From: Flavobacterium araucananum
Lineage (GTDB): Bacteria; Bacteroidota; Bacteroidia; Flavobacteriales; Flavobacteriaceae
Reading direction: 5' to 3'
NCBI RefSeq assembly: GCF_002222055.1
Contig: NZ_MUGS01000031.1
Span: 1-59,409 of the forward strand
DNA length: 59,409 nt
How positions within the stretch are numbered: the stretch's first letter is position 1; the number at the start of each line of letters is the position of its first letter. Under the pieces are notes generated by a model. That model saw only the letters and a list, made by a program, of their open reading frames with translations. It searched no databases and was not told where the DNA came from. Positions 9,177 through 17,563 of this stretch are shown here, piece by piece. Made by a program: the position numbers and the translations under genes.

Positions 9177-9842
9177 ATGATAAGCACACTCACCTATCCT
9201 CTGGAAAAATTTGGTCTAACAAGTATAAAACGTGTAGAAAATGCGTTGCGGCAGTTGCAAAACGGAAAAGGAATTTTATTAACCGATGATGAAAATCGGG
9301 AAAATGAAGGGGATTTAATTTTTTCGGCACACCACATGAGTGTTTCAGATATGGCTCTGATGATTCGGGAATGCAGCGGAATTGTTTGCCTTTGCCTGAC
9401 CAATAAAAAAGCAGATGATCTCGAATTGCCTTATATGGTTCAGGAAAACACGAGTAGTTTCCAGACTCCTTTTACCATTACGATCGAAGCAAAAAAAGGG
9501 GTTACCACAGGAGTTTCGGCAGCAGATCGAATCACTACGATTAAAGCGGCAAGTGCGCTAAATGCAAAAGCTTCAGATTTAGCCAGACCGGGACATATTT
9601 TTCCGTTGCGTGCCAAAAATAATGGGGTTCTCGAACGAAACGGACATACTGAAGGTAGTGTAGATTTGATGAAATTAGCGGGTTTACAACCGGAAGCAGT
9701 TTTATGTGAGTTAATGAATGAAGATGGCAGTATGGCAAAACTTGACAAAATCATTAGCTTTGCAGCACAACACGATTTGGTAGTATTGTCTATAGAAGAT
9801 ATTATTTATTACCGCAAATTTGTGAGAGATTATAACCAATAA
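9177..9842 (+). CDS. ribB: 3,4-dihydroxy-2-butanone-4-phosphate synthase
   Basis: 221 residues. The enzyme converts ribulose 5-phosphate to dihydroxybutanone phosphate plus formate for riboflavin synthesis. The acidic metal-binding loop [12 protein letters not shown] (36-47) and [17 protein letters not shown] and LCELMNEDG segments are all present. The protein stops after the RibB domain, with no GTP cyclohydrolase II (RibA) part as in bifunctional RibBA. It overlaps a Crp/Fnr regulator gene by one base (TAATG), so the two are a coupled unit rather than part of a rib operon. A -7-like TAGATTTG stands at 9134-9141. A separate ribBA probably exists elsewhere in the genome (inference). Confidence 0.94.
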   Translation: MISTLTYPLEKFGLTSIKRVENALRQLQNGKGILLTDDENRENEGDLIFSAHHMSVSDMALMIRECSGIVCLCLTNKKADDLELPYMVQENTSSFQTPFTITIEAKKGVTTGVSAADRITTIKAASALNAKASDLARPGHIFPLRAKNNGVLERNGHTEGSVDLMKLAGLQPEAVLCELMNEDGSMAKLDKIISFAAQHDLVVLSIEDIIYYRKFVRDYNQ

Positions 9843-10414
9843 TGATATACGAACAACTTGGCTCTTATATAAAAGATCGTATTGCGGTTTCTGATGAAGA
9901 CCTCCGTACGATTTTGTCGTATTTTAAACCTTTACAACAAGGTAAAAATGATTTCTTGCTTTCGGCGGGACAAACCAGTCAGAATACCTATTTTGTAGGC
10001 AAAGGCTGCCTGAGGATCTTTTTTATCAATGAAGAAGGAAAAGACGTAACCCGATATATTGCTTTTGAAAATCAGATTGCAACGGCATTGGTGAGTTTTA
10101 TTACCAAATTGCCTTCTACAGAATACATTCAGGTGGTCGAAAAATCAGAATTATTGTTTATAAGTCACGAGGATTTTGATCATTTAATACAAATTATTCC
10201 GCTTTGGAGAGAGTTTTATTGCCGGTACTTAGAAAGGGCTTATGTCAATAATACCAACAGATTAATGTCATTTACGACTATGGATGCGCTCGAAAGATAC
10301 CAGTTATTGCTCAAAATAAATCCAACGATTGTAAAACGATTGCCCAATAAAATAGTGGCTTCTTATATAAATATTTCTCAGGAAACTTTAAGCAGGTTAA
10401 AATCTAAGGTTTGA
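9842..10414 (+). CDS. Crp/Fnr-family transcriptional regulator
   Basis: 190 residues. Residues about 20-125 form a cyclic-nucleotide-binding-like beta barrel (FLLSAGQTSQNTYFVGKGCLRIFF). The C-terminus has a short winged helix region with RLPNKIVASYINISQETLSRL as recognition segment. No cysteine cluster for an iron-sulfur centre is seen, so it is not a classical oxygen-sensing FNR. Its start shares one base with the ribB stop. The small Bacteroidota type of this family often has the recognition helix close to the C-terminus, as here, so it does not look truncated. Confidence 0.9.
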   Translation: MIYEQLGSYIKDRIAVSDEDLRTILSYFKPLQQGKNDFLLSAGQTSQNTYFVGKGCLRIFFINEEGKDVTRYIAFENQIATALVSFITKLPSTEYIQVVEKSELLFISHEDFDHLIQIIPLWREFYCRYLERAYVNNTNRLMSFTTMDALERYQLLLKINPTIVKRLPNKIVASYINISQETLSRLKSKV

Positions 10415-10433
10415 TACTGTTTTGGATATAAAA

Positions 10434-10455
10434 AAAGCCGGATAAATCCGGCTTT
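10434..10455. terminator. Bidirectional terminator
   Basis: Hairpin with a 7-base stem (10437-10443 with 10446-10452), flanked by A-run on the left and T-run on the right, between the convergent crp-like gene and nrdA. It can serve both strands. Confidence 0.85.
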
Positions 10456-10461
10456 CGTTTT

Positions 10462-12171
10462 TTATGATTCGCAACTGCTACAGGTAACAAGACTTGCAAC
10501 AAGCTCTTTTGATACACTCTGACTGCGTTGGTAATATAAACTTTTAACCCCCAATTGCCATGCTTCGATCATTAAACGGTTTACTTCTTTAACCGGCAGA
10601 TCTGATGGGATGTTAAGGTTTAAACTTTGTCCCTGATCTACATATTTCTGGCGTATTGAAGCTTGTTGTATAATCTCTAACTGACTGATTTCTTTAAAGG
10701 TTTTAAATACATCTTTCTCATTCTGGCTTAACTGGCTCATGTGCTGTACGCTTCCGCCGTTTAGCATGATTTCTCTCCAGACTTCTTCATTATCAAGTCC
10801 TTTTTCTTCAAGTAAAATTTTAAGGTATTTATTTTTACGCATAAAATTTCCTTTGCTCAGACCTGCTTTATAATAATTACTGCTAAAAGGCTCAATTCCG
10901 GGTGATGTTTGTCCTAAAATTGCCGATGATGATGTTGTTGGTGCAATAGCCATTGTGGTGGTATTGCGTCTTCCGTATCCTTTTAATAGTTCAGGCTCAC
11001 CATAAATTCGTGCCAGATCCTGAGTTGCTTTATCTGCTTTGTCACTTATATGCTGAAAAATTTCTGTGGTTTTCATCTTGGCTTCAAGACCTTCAAACGG
11101 AATCATATTTTTTTGCAAATACGAATGCCATCCCAGTACGCCAAGTCCTAGTGCACGATGTCTTTTGGCAAAACGATTTGCTGCCGCCAGATAATAATTA
11201 CCTTCTGTTTTTTCTATAAATTCCTGCAAAACGGCGTCTAAAAAAAAGATCGCTAATTTTACGGCTTCAGTATCTTTCCACTCTTCATAAAGTTCCAGGT
11301 TCATAGACGAAAGACAGCAAATAAACGATTCATCTACACTTGATGGCAACATGATCTCGCTACAAAGATTGCTGGCATTAATACGCAGGTTTTTATCTTT
11401 ATAAACTTGTGGTTTGTTCTTGTTTACGTTGTCACTAAAAAAGATATAAGGCAATCCTTTTTGCTGACGGCTTTCGAGAACTTTGGCCCAAATTTGTCTT
11501 TTATCACTATCGCCATCAATCATTTCCTGCATCCAGTAATCCGGTACACAGATTCCGGTAAACAAATTCTGAATAGGATTTCCGATGCTCTTGATCTTCA
11601 AAAATTCTTCAATATCCGGATGATCTACATCCAGATAAGCTGCAAAAGCTCCTCTGCGAACGCCTCCTTGCGAGATAGTATCCATGGTAGTATCAAAAAG
11701 TTTCATAAAACTTACAGCTCCACTACTCTTTCCGTTGTCCGTTACGGCGCTTCCTCTTTCGCGCAATTCTCCAAAATAGCCCGATGTTCCTCCACCAATT
11801 TTGGTTTGCATGATAACCTCGCCTAATTTATGGGTAATTCCTTCGATTTCGTCAGGAACGTGAACATTAAAACAGGATATTGGCAAACCGCGCTCTGTTC
11901 CCATATTAGCCCAAACAGGCGAACTAATACTCATCCAGCCCCGTTCGATCATTTCTACAAAAGACTCTTTTAGCTCCGGTTTATAAAGTCTTTTTGCCGC
12001 AGCAGTACAAATTCTGTCAATTGCACCTTCTACAGTTTCCCCCTTTAAGAGGTAACCACGATTTAAAATTTGTTCACTTTCAGAGTTTTTCCACCACATT
12101 TTATTATCGGCTTCGCTTAACGGAGCACTATTTCCTGAAATTGTGTCTATTATTGTCTTCATACTTGTCAA
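10462..12171 (-). CDS. nrdA: Class I ribonucleoside-diphosphate reductase, alpha subunit
   Basis: 569 residues. The enzyme reduces ribonucleotides to deoxyribonucleotides. Visible catalytic elements are the substrate-loop Cys in GLPISCFNV, the N-x-C-x-E triad in NLCSEI, the partner Cys in FICCLSSMN, the radical-transfer tyrosine pair in SLYYQRSQS and the C-terminal shuttle pair C564/C567 (TCSSCES). The protein starts directly before the catalytic barrel: the roughly 90-residue ATP-cone of E. coli NrdA is absent, which explains the short length. The start could be at residue 4 (MKTII). It lies 9 bases after nrdB in the same operon. Confidence 0.95.
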   Translation of the reverse strand: MTSMKTIIDTISGNSAPLSEADNKMWWKNSESEQILNRGYLLKGETVEGAIDRICTAAAKRLYKPELKESFVEMIERGWMSISSPVWANMGTERGLPISCFNVHVPDEIEGITHKLGEVIMQTKIGGGTSGYFGELRERGSAVTDNGKSSGAVSFMKLFDTTMDTISQGGVRRGAFAAYLDVDHPDIEEFLKIKSIGNPIQNLFTGICVPDYWMQEMIDGDSDKRQIWAKVLESRQQKGLPYIFFSDNVNKNKPQVYKDKNLRINASNLCSEIMLPSSVDESFICCLSSMNLELYEEWKDTEAVKLAIFFLDAVLQEFIEKTEGNYYLAAANRFAKRHRALGLGVLGWHSYLQKNMIPFEGLEAKMKTTEIFQHISDKADKATQDLARIYGEPELLKGYGRRNTTTMAIAPTTSSSAILGQTSPGIEPFSSNYYKAGLSKGNFMRKNKYLKILLEEKGLDNEEVWREIMLNGGSVQHMSQLSQNEKDVFKTFKEISQLEIIQQASIRQKYVDQGQSLNLNIPSDLPVKEVNRLMIEAWQLGVKSLYYQRSQSVSKELVASLVTCSSCES

Positions 12172-12180
12172 TTGCTGTTT

Positions 12181-13155
12181 TTAGAAAAGGTCGTTTGCGG
12201 TAATACTTTTGTCATGTTTGGTATATTCTACCGGTCTTTTTGCAAAAAAATCATCCAGACTATTCGCAAAAACTTCTTCCTCAAACCACGCCATTGCTTT
12301 ATAATCTTCGGGCGCAACATTAAATATGGTTGGAATATTAATTTGAGTCAGACTTTCGTCGATTCTAAATTTCATAAAGTTCACCAAATCTGCTTTTTTG
12401 ATACTTTCGATTTCACCATCTTCAAATATCCAATCTAATATGTCTGCTTCTACACTTATCGAATTTTTGACTGTTTCACGAACAAGGTCTAAAGTTTGCT
12501 CATCGAAATAATCCGGAAATTCTTCGCGTATTTTATTGATAATGTAAATACCGCCATTGGCATGAATTTGCTCATCGATAGAAGTCCATGCAATAATATT
12601 ACTAACGTTTTTCATGTATCCTTTAAATCTCGTAAACGATAATAAAATAGCAAATTGACTAAAAAGGGATACGTTTTCGATCAGAATACTGAATAATATC
12701 AGTGATACTACATATTTTTTATTGTCTTGTGATTTGGTATCTTTAAGCACATCCGAAAGATAATCGACACGCTTGCGCACAACCGGAATATCCATTAATT
12801 TTTCGAATTCATCATTATAGCCTAAAACCTCCAAAAGACGCGAATAAGCCTCTGAATGCCTGAACTCACACTCGGCAAAAGTACTGCCTAAACCATTGAA
12901 TTCCGGTTTTGGAAAGTGCTCGTAAATATTGCCCCAAAAACTTTTTACCGCTACTTCAATTTGTGCAATTGCCAATAAACTATTTTTGATTGCTGTTTTT
13001 TCAGCAGCATTCAAATGCGAATGAAAGTCTTGAGTATCAGCCGTAAAATCAACTTCGGTATGAACCCAATAGGCTTTATTGATGGCTTCTGTAAATTGCA
13101 ATACCTCTGGATATTCAAAAGGTTTATAATTGATTCTTTTATCGAAAATAGACAT
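12181..13155 (-). CDS. nrdB: Class I ribonucleotide reductase, beta subunit
   Basis: 324 residues, a ferritin-like radical-generating subunit. Metal ligands fit E67, E97 and H100 (AECEFRH), and Y104 sits where the E. coli radical tyrosine Y122 is, seven residues after the first ligand of that helix. A second E-x-x-H pair is in SIDEQIH. The tail ends NDLF, as is usual for docking onto alpha. There is no N-terminal ATP-cone such as some Flavobacteriia NrdB proteins carry. First gene of nrdBA, with an unusual cluster of repeated boxes upstream. Confidence 0.95.
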   Translation of the reverse strand: MSIFDKRINYKPFEYPEVLQFTEAINKAYWVHTEVDFTADTQDFHSHLNAAEKTAIKNSLLAIAQIEVAVKSFWGNIYEHFPKPEFNGLGSTFAECEFRHSEAYSRLLEVLGYNDEFEKLMDIPVVRKRVDYLSDVLKDTKSQDNKKYVVSLILFSILIENVSLFSQFAILLSFTRFKGYMKNVSNIIAWTSIDEQIHANGGIYIINKIREEFPDYFDEQTLDLVRETVKNSISVEADILDWIFEDGEIESIKKADLVNFMKFRIDESLTQINIPTIFNVAPEDYKAMAWFEEEVFANSLDDFFAKRPVEYTKHDKSITANDLF

Positions 13156-13293
13156 ATATATAATATTAAATGGTGACTTATCAGGAATAAAAATGATTCG
13201 TTTATCGGGGAGTTTTAAACGTCATTTCGATCTGTACAAAATTAACCCACAGTTCTTCTTTTGCCCCTCTTTTGATGTTAAAAAACCATTCAA

Positions 13294-13463
13294 TTATCAA
13301 CAGGTTAAGCGACCCTTAATCCCGGTAAAAAACTACTTTTTATCAACAGCAATATAATAATGGCTAATAGCCGTAACATCAGTTATTTGTATCAAATCTA
13401 AATAGAGTTATCAACATAAAAAAGAGGTATCAATCTACCCTTTTCCAAAAACACTTATCAACA
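13294..13463 (+). promoter_or_regulatory. Four TTATCAACA boxes upstream of nrdBA
   Basis: Identical 9-mers TTATCAACA stand at 13294-13302, 13340-13348, 13408-13416 and 13455-13463, all in the same orientation, with steps of 46, 68 and 47 bases. They resemble the DnaA box TTATCCACA (8 of 9). They lie 139-308 bases upstream of nrdB in a gene-free stretch of 605 bases (13156-13760). Minus-strand -7 candidates are TAATTTTG (13244-13237) and TAGATTTG (13400-13393), both without a good -33. The rest of the stretch is AT-rich, with a TAATTTTG -7 at 13732-13739 for the GNAT gene. Confidence 0.6.
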
Positions 13464-13760
13464 GTAAAACTCTAAAAAATAATCTTTTTACTACAAAAAA
13501 TTAAGGTTCTGAAAAATAATTTAGTCGTGCATACCTATTTTTCAATTGCTATTCCCTGCTTTGAGATTTGTATTTTTTACACTTTTTAAATTCAACTAAC
13601 TAATTGATTTTAAGTTTTTTAAACCCTAAAAACAAACCCGTTTTAAGGCGCCCTGTTTTATCGAAAACGCAAAAAAAGGAATCGATTTTAGCATTAAACA
13701 ACTAAAAAACGCCAATATTTAAAAGTTACCGTAATTTTGTAACATCATAAAAGAAAAAAC

Positions 13761-14327
13761 ATGACGATTAGAAAAGCAACTTTTGAAGATTCTGAAATTA
13801 TAGCAACACATTTGTTGCTTGCGATGGAAGAAATAATCTATAAATTTATTGGGATAAAAGAGTATAAAACGGCTTATTATTTCCTGCTTCATTTTGTTGA
13901 AACAGAAAATAACCAATACTCCTACCAAAATTGTTTTGTTGCCATAGACCAAGACGAAATTATAGGCGCTGTCTCCGTTTATGACGGAGCAAAAATACAT
14001 ACTTTAAGAAAACCTGTTGTTGATTATGTTCGCCTGAATTTTAATCCGGATTTTGATCCTGAAGATGAAACGCAAAGCGGCGAATTTTATATTGATTCTC
14101 TGGGTGTAAATCCCAAATGTCAGGGAAAAGGTATTGGCTCTAAAATATTGCAGTTTTTGATTGAGGAATATGTAACTCAAAATAATCTGACTTTGGGATT
14201 GCTGGTCGAAGAAGAAAACCCAAGTGCCAAAAAACTCTATTTAAAATTAGGTTTTAAAATTGTTGGTGTGAAAACTTTGGTTGGGAAAACGCTGGAACAT
14301 CTTCAGCTAAAAAAGGAGTTTGTTTAG
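13761..14327 (+). CDS. GNAT-family N-acetyltransferase
   Basis: 188 residues. The acetyl-CoA-binding motif A is clear (SLGVNPKCQGKGIGSKIL), and motif B is ENPSAKKLYLKLGFK. Such proteins acetylate amino groups of small molecules or proteins; the substrate is not evident. A -7 element TAATTTTG sits at 13732-13739, giving a leader of about 20 bases. It is a single-gene unit. Confidence 0.9.
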   Translation: MTIRKATFEDSEIIATHLLLAMEEIIYKFIGIKEYKTAYYFLLHFVETENNQYSYQNCFVAIDQDEIIGAVSVYDGAKIHTLRKPVVDYVRLNFNPDFDPEDETQSGEFYIDSLGVNPKCQGKGIGSKILQFLIEEYVTQNNLTLGLLVEEENPSAKKLYLKLGFKIVGVKTLVGKTLEHLQLKKEFV

Positions 14328-14398
14328 TTTCATTCTTTACTTTAACTATTTTAACACATAGAAAAAACAGGCGTAACAATTTTGTTTTGATAAGATCC

Positions 14399-14445
14399 TT
14401 ATGATTTGAATCATAAAATAGAGCTTTGTGGCTGGTTTAAATTTG
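14399..14445 (+). promoter_or_regulatory. FNR-like palindrome and -7 element of hmp
   Basis: A perfect 18-base inverted repeat TTATGATTTGAATCATAA (14399-14416) contains TGAT-N4-ATCA, the core of Crp/Fnr-type sites. The -7 element TAAATTTG is at 14438-14445, so the palindrome centre lies about 41 bases before the predicted start. No -33 TTG is at the normal distance. The arrangement looks like a class II activator site. Confidence 0.65.
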
Positions 14446-14511
14446 TAACTATAAATTCTAAAAAGAGTTTAGTACTACTTAAAAATTTAAATCCAAATTC
14501 AAATTATCAAA

Positions 14512-15720
14512 ATGAATCCACATCAAAAAGAATTAATCAAAGCTACAATTCCTATTTTAAGATCAAACGGAGAAGATCTAACCACTTACTTTTATGCCCG
14601 AATGTTCAAGCATCATCCTGAGTTAAAAAACATTTTTAATATGGGAAATCAGGCAAATGGAAGACAAAAATCGGCTTTGGCAAATGCCGTGCTGGCTTAT
14701 GCCGAGAATATCGATGCTCCTGGTGTATTGATTCCTGTTTTGAGAGGAATAGGAACTAAACACAGAAGCCTGAACATCCAGCCGGAACAATATAAAATCG
14801 TAGGAACGCAATTGCTTGCTTCTATCGCAGAAGTTGTAGGCGATGCTGCAACTCCCGAAATTCTCGAGGCCTGGACGGTTGCTTATTATGAGCTTGCACA
14901 AATTATGATCGATCTCGAAAAAGAATTGTATGAGCAAAATGCTGCGAAACCCGGAAGTTGGAATGGCTGGAGAAATTTTGTCATAAAAAAAATAACAGAG
15001 GAATCCAGCGAAATTAAATCCTTTTATCTTTATCCGGAAGACGGACAAAAAATTACAGATTTTGATCCGGGACAATTTATAAGCGTTCAGGTTTTTGTTG
15101 CTGAATTAGGCTTTCTACAACCCAGACAATATAGTTTATCGAGTGCTTTTAATGCCGAATATTATCGAATCTCAGTAAAAAAAGAAATCGGAATTGGTAC
15201 TAATCCATCTGGTTTGGTTTCAAAAACCCTTCATTCAAAATCAGAAGGTGATGTAATTTCAATTTCGGCTCCGGCAGGATTATTTCACTTAGAAAAAGAT
15301 TCCCAAAATCCGTTGATCCTAATTAGCGGTGGCGTTGGGTTAACACCAATGTTGAGTATGCTTGAAACAAATCTAAACGCAATACAAAACAAAAAAACAG
15401 TTTGGATACACGGTTGCAGAAACGAAACTGTTCATGCTTTCAGGGATCAGATTGCCACTTTAAAACAAGAGGTAAAATGGCTCGAAACTTTTACTTTTTA
15501 TGATACGCTACAAAAACCTGATGCATCAGACCAGATTATCGAAGGTCGTGTTGATCTATCTAAATGCAAAGATTCTATTTTATTAGAAAACGCAAAATTC
15601 TATATCTGTGGACCGGAAATTTTTATAAAAACACAATATGAGGCGCTGATCGATTTAAATATAAATCAAAGTAATATTTTTTATGAAGAATTTGGACCGC
15701 AACTTATTAATCTGAATTAA
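14512..15720 (+). CDS. hmp: Flavohemoglobin, nitric oxide dioxygenase
   Basis: 402 residues. Converts nitric oxide and oxygen to nitrate using NAD(P)H. The globin domain (1-138) has the proximal His H84 in TKHRSLNI. The FAD domain (about 150-258) has RQYSLSSA, and the NAD domain (about 265-400) has SGGVGLTPML and the CGPEIFI segment, ending with FEEFGP-like YEEFGPQ. Full length for the family. The promoter carries an FNR-like palindrome at about -41, so induction by a Crp/Fnr-type nitric oxide or redox sensor is likely. Confidence 0.96.
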   Translation: MNPHQKELIKATIPILRSNGEDLTTYFYARMFKHHPELKNIFNMGNQANGRQKSALANAVLAYAENIDAPGVLIPVLRGIGTKHRSLNIQPEQYKIVGTQLLASIAEVVGDAATPEILEAWTVAYYELAQIMIDLEKELYEQNAAKPGSWNGWRNFVIKKITEESSEIKSFYLYPEDGQKITDFDPGQFISVQVFVAELGFLQPRQYSLSSAFNAEYYRISVKKEIGIGTNPSGLVSKTLHSKSEGDVISISAPAGLFHLEKDSQNPLILISGGVGLTPMLSMLETNLNAIQNKKTVWIHGCRNETVHAFRDQIATLKQEVKWLETFTFYDTLQKPDASDQIIEGRVDLSKCKDSILLENAKFYICGPEIFIKTQYEALIDLNINQSNIFYEEFGPQLINLN

Positions 15721-15853
15721 TTTTAACCTTATTCTTCCGTTAACAAGATTTTTACTAAACGACTTGTCGAAATAGGTGTTAACTTTTTATAACTAAAAGG
15801 CTATCAGACAAAAAGTTTTATATTTGCACACGAAAAAATTAAAACCACAGTGT

Positions 15854-15883
15854 AATAAGAGCTGAAATATGCTCTTATTTTTT
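15854..15883 (+). terminator. Terminator-like hairpin in the kinase leader
   Basis: Perfect 9-base stem AATAAGAGC/GCTCTTATT (15854-15862 with 15871-15879), loop 8, then TTTT. It can terminate hmp, but a -7 element TATATTTG at 15819-15826 stands between it and hmp, so for the kinase gene it would lie inside the leader, about 15 bases before the start codon. It could act as an attenuator. Confidence 0.55.
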
Positions 15884-15894
15884 AATCTTTACTT

Positions 15895-17457
15895 TTGAAA
15901 TTTACTTTAAAAAATACTTTTTCCGGCAGGAACTTCTTCATTTTAGGAATCATTTTTATTATTCTTACCTTAATTTCGACTTATGTTTTAAGTGGTTTAA
16001 TCACGCAGATAACCGAAAAAACAAAAAGTGATACGGAGCAACGTAGTTTGGTAAAAAAACAGGAAACTATAGCCCGGGAATTTTCAAGCTTTCTGGATAC
16101 GCAAAAAGAAATCGTACATGTTATAGCGATTAGTAATTCTAAAAATTTATCTGATAATCTAAAGGTTTTAAGTGCCATTCATGCCAATGACAGTTTGGTA
16201 AAAAACAACTGGTTTAAGATCAACGACCAAAAATCAGAATTTACGACTTCTAAAAACAGTAGTAATCTGGAATCTTCCCTTACTAAACTTATAGTTCAAA
16301 ACGGAGATAAAGACCAGTTTAATACTATTATAAAAGACGGTTCTGTTTTTTTATGGCGTATAATCTTCAGGGCTGTAGCGGCAAACGGAACCATAGTTCG
16401 ATATGGGTACGATATTAACCTGCGATCATTGCAATCCTGCTTTATGAATCTGGAACAGCAAACTACCAGTTATGCTTTTGTTTTTGATGAAAAAGGAACA
16501 ATACTCTATCATCCGGAAGTAAAACTTTTGAAGAAAAATGTTTTTAAAATTTCAAATCTACATCCGGCAGATACGACTTTAACGACCAAATATCCTATTA
16601 ACAGAACCATTGCAATTTCAGAATATTTGGGACTGGATATTGTGCGCTATACAAAACGATTAAATGTAAAAGGGACGCATTGGTACATATCGATCAACTT
16701 TCCTAAAAAAATCTCAAACGAAGATGTCGAAGCGGTTCAAAAGTATGCTTCGTTGATTTACTTTATTACAACGGCAATTCTAATATTGTTCTTTTACCTG
16801 TTTACCGTTTTTACGCGCAAAAATTTTCAGGAAAAAGAAGTGCTTGCCGAAGAAAAAAATAATCTTTTGGTCGAAAATGAAAAGATCAATAAAGAAAAAG
16901 CCCTAATTCAGCTGCACCAGTTAAAAGAACAAATCAATCCGCACTTTTTATTCAATTCGCTCAATTCGCTTTATATGCTTATTGACAGTAATACCGGAGT
17001 TGCAAGAAAGTTTACGCTAAATCTTTCCAAAATTTACCGCTATCTTATTAATCCTCCTGTCAATAATATTGTTACGGTTCAGGAAGAGTTACTATTTATA
17101 GAGAAATACATCTTTTTGCAACAAACGCGTTTTACAAACGAATTTGTTTTTACAATTAACATTCAGGACGAAAATATTCTGGCCAAAAAAGTACCGTATC
17201 TGGCTTTTCAGATTGCGGTCGAAAATGCCATAAAACACAATATAGCATCTGAAGAAAACCCTCTGCAAATCACAATTGACATCAACGAAAATGTTGTAAT
17301 TATTACCAATAACTTAAACGAAAAGCAAAACTTCGAGAAAGAATCCAAGTTTGGTCACAAATACTTAGCAAGTATCTATAATTATTATAATAAAAATGAT
17401 TTTGAAGCCTTCAAAAAAGACGGAGATTTTACTTGCATTTTGCCCTTAATTGGATAA
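15895..17457 (+). CDS. LytS/YehU-type sensor histidine kinase with extracytoplasmic sensor
   Basis: 520 residues from a TTG codon; no better ATG is available upstream or just downstream. Membrane segment about 12-34, periplasmic sensor about 35-280 (probably Cache-like), second membrane segment about 285-305, coiled linker, then the His_kinase domain with H350 in EQINPHFLFNSLNSLYML and an ATPase domain with ENAIKHN (the N box). Its natural partner is a LytTR regulator, but the adjacent genes are a metalloprotease and SusC/SusD; the regulator follows them at 24916. The kinase probably senses material handled by that uptake system. Confidence 0.9.
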   Translation: MKFTLKNTFSGRNFFILGIIFIILTLISTYVLSGLITQITEKTKSDTEQRSLVKKQETIAREFSSFLDTQKEIVHVIAISNSKNLSDNLKVLSAIHANDSLVKNNWFKINDQKSEFTTSKNSSNLESSLTKLIVQNGDKDQFNTIIKDGSVFLWRIIFRAVAANGTIVRYGYDINLRSLQSCFMNLEQQTTSYAFVFDEKGTILYHPEVKLLKKNVFKISNLHPADTTLTTKYPINRTIAISEYLGLDIVRYTKRLNVKGTHWYISINFPKKISNEDVEAVQKYASLIYFITTAILILFFYLFTVFTRKNFQEKEVLAEEKNNLLVENEKINKEKALIQLHQLKEQINPHFLFNSLNSLYMLIDSNTGVARKFTLNLSKIYRYLINPPVNNIVTVQEELLFIEKYIFLQQTRFTNEFVFTINIQDENILAKKVPYLAFQIAVENAIKHNIASEENPLQITIDINENVVIITNNLNEKQNFEKESKFGHKYLASIYNYYNKNDFEAFKKDGDFTCILPLIG

Positions 17458-17465
17458 AAAAAAAT

Positions 17466-17496
17466 CATTCACTCCCGAAAAAAAGCCACTCACTCC
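17466..17496 (+). promoter_or_regulatory. Direct repeat with 21-base period, probable LytTR site
   Basis: CATTCACTCC (17466-17475) and CACTCACTCC (17487-17496) match in 9 of 10 bases with an exact 21-base step, two helical turns. LytTR regulators such as AgrA and ComE bind two direct repeats with this spacing just upstream of the promoter. A near-consensus -7 element TATTTTTA is at 17527-17534, placing the proximal repeat near -46. Located between the kinase and the metalloprotease genes. Confidence 0.55.
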
Positions 17497-17563
17497 TTTT
17501 TGTTTTTTTTAACGTTAGCCTTGCAATATTTTTAGCAAAAAATTAACCTAAACTTAACTTTCT

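Noticed and set aside
10953..12438. Plus-strand frames opposite nrdA and nrdB
   Set aside because: They are antisense shadows of strongly conserved coding sequence with no promoter or family similarity.
13156..13760. Replication origin
   Set aside because: Four DnaA-like boxes are present, but dnaA, dnaN or other origin-neighbour genes are absent and no skew data are available; control of nrdBA is the simpler reading.
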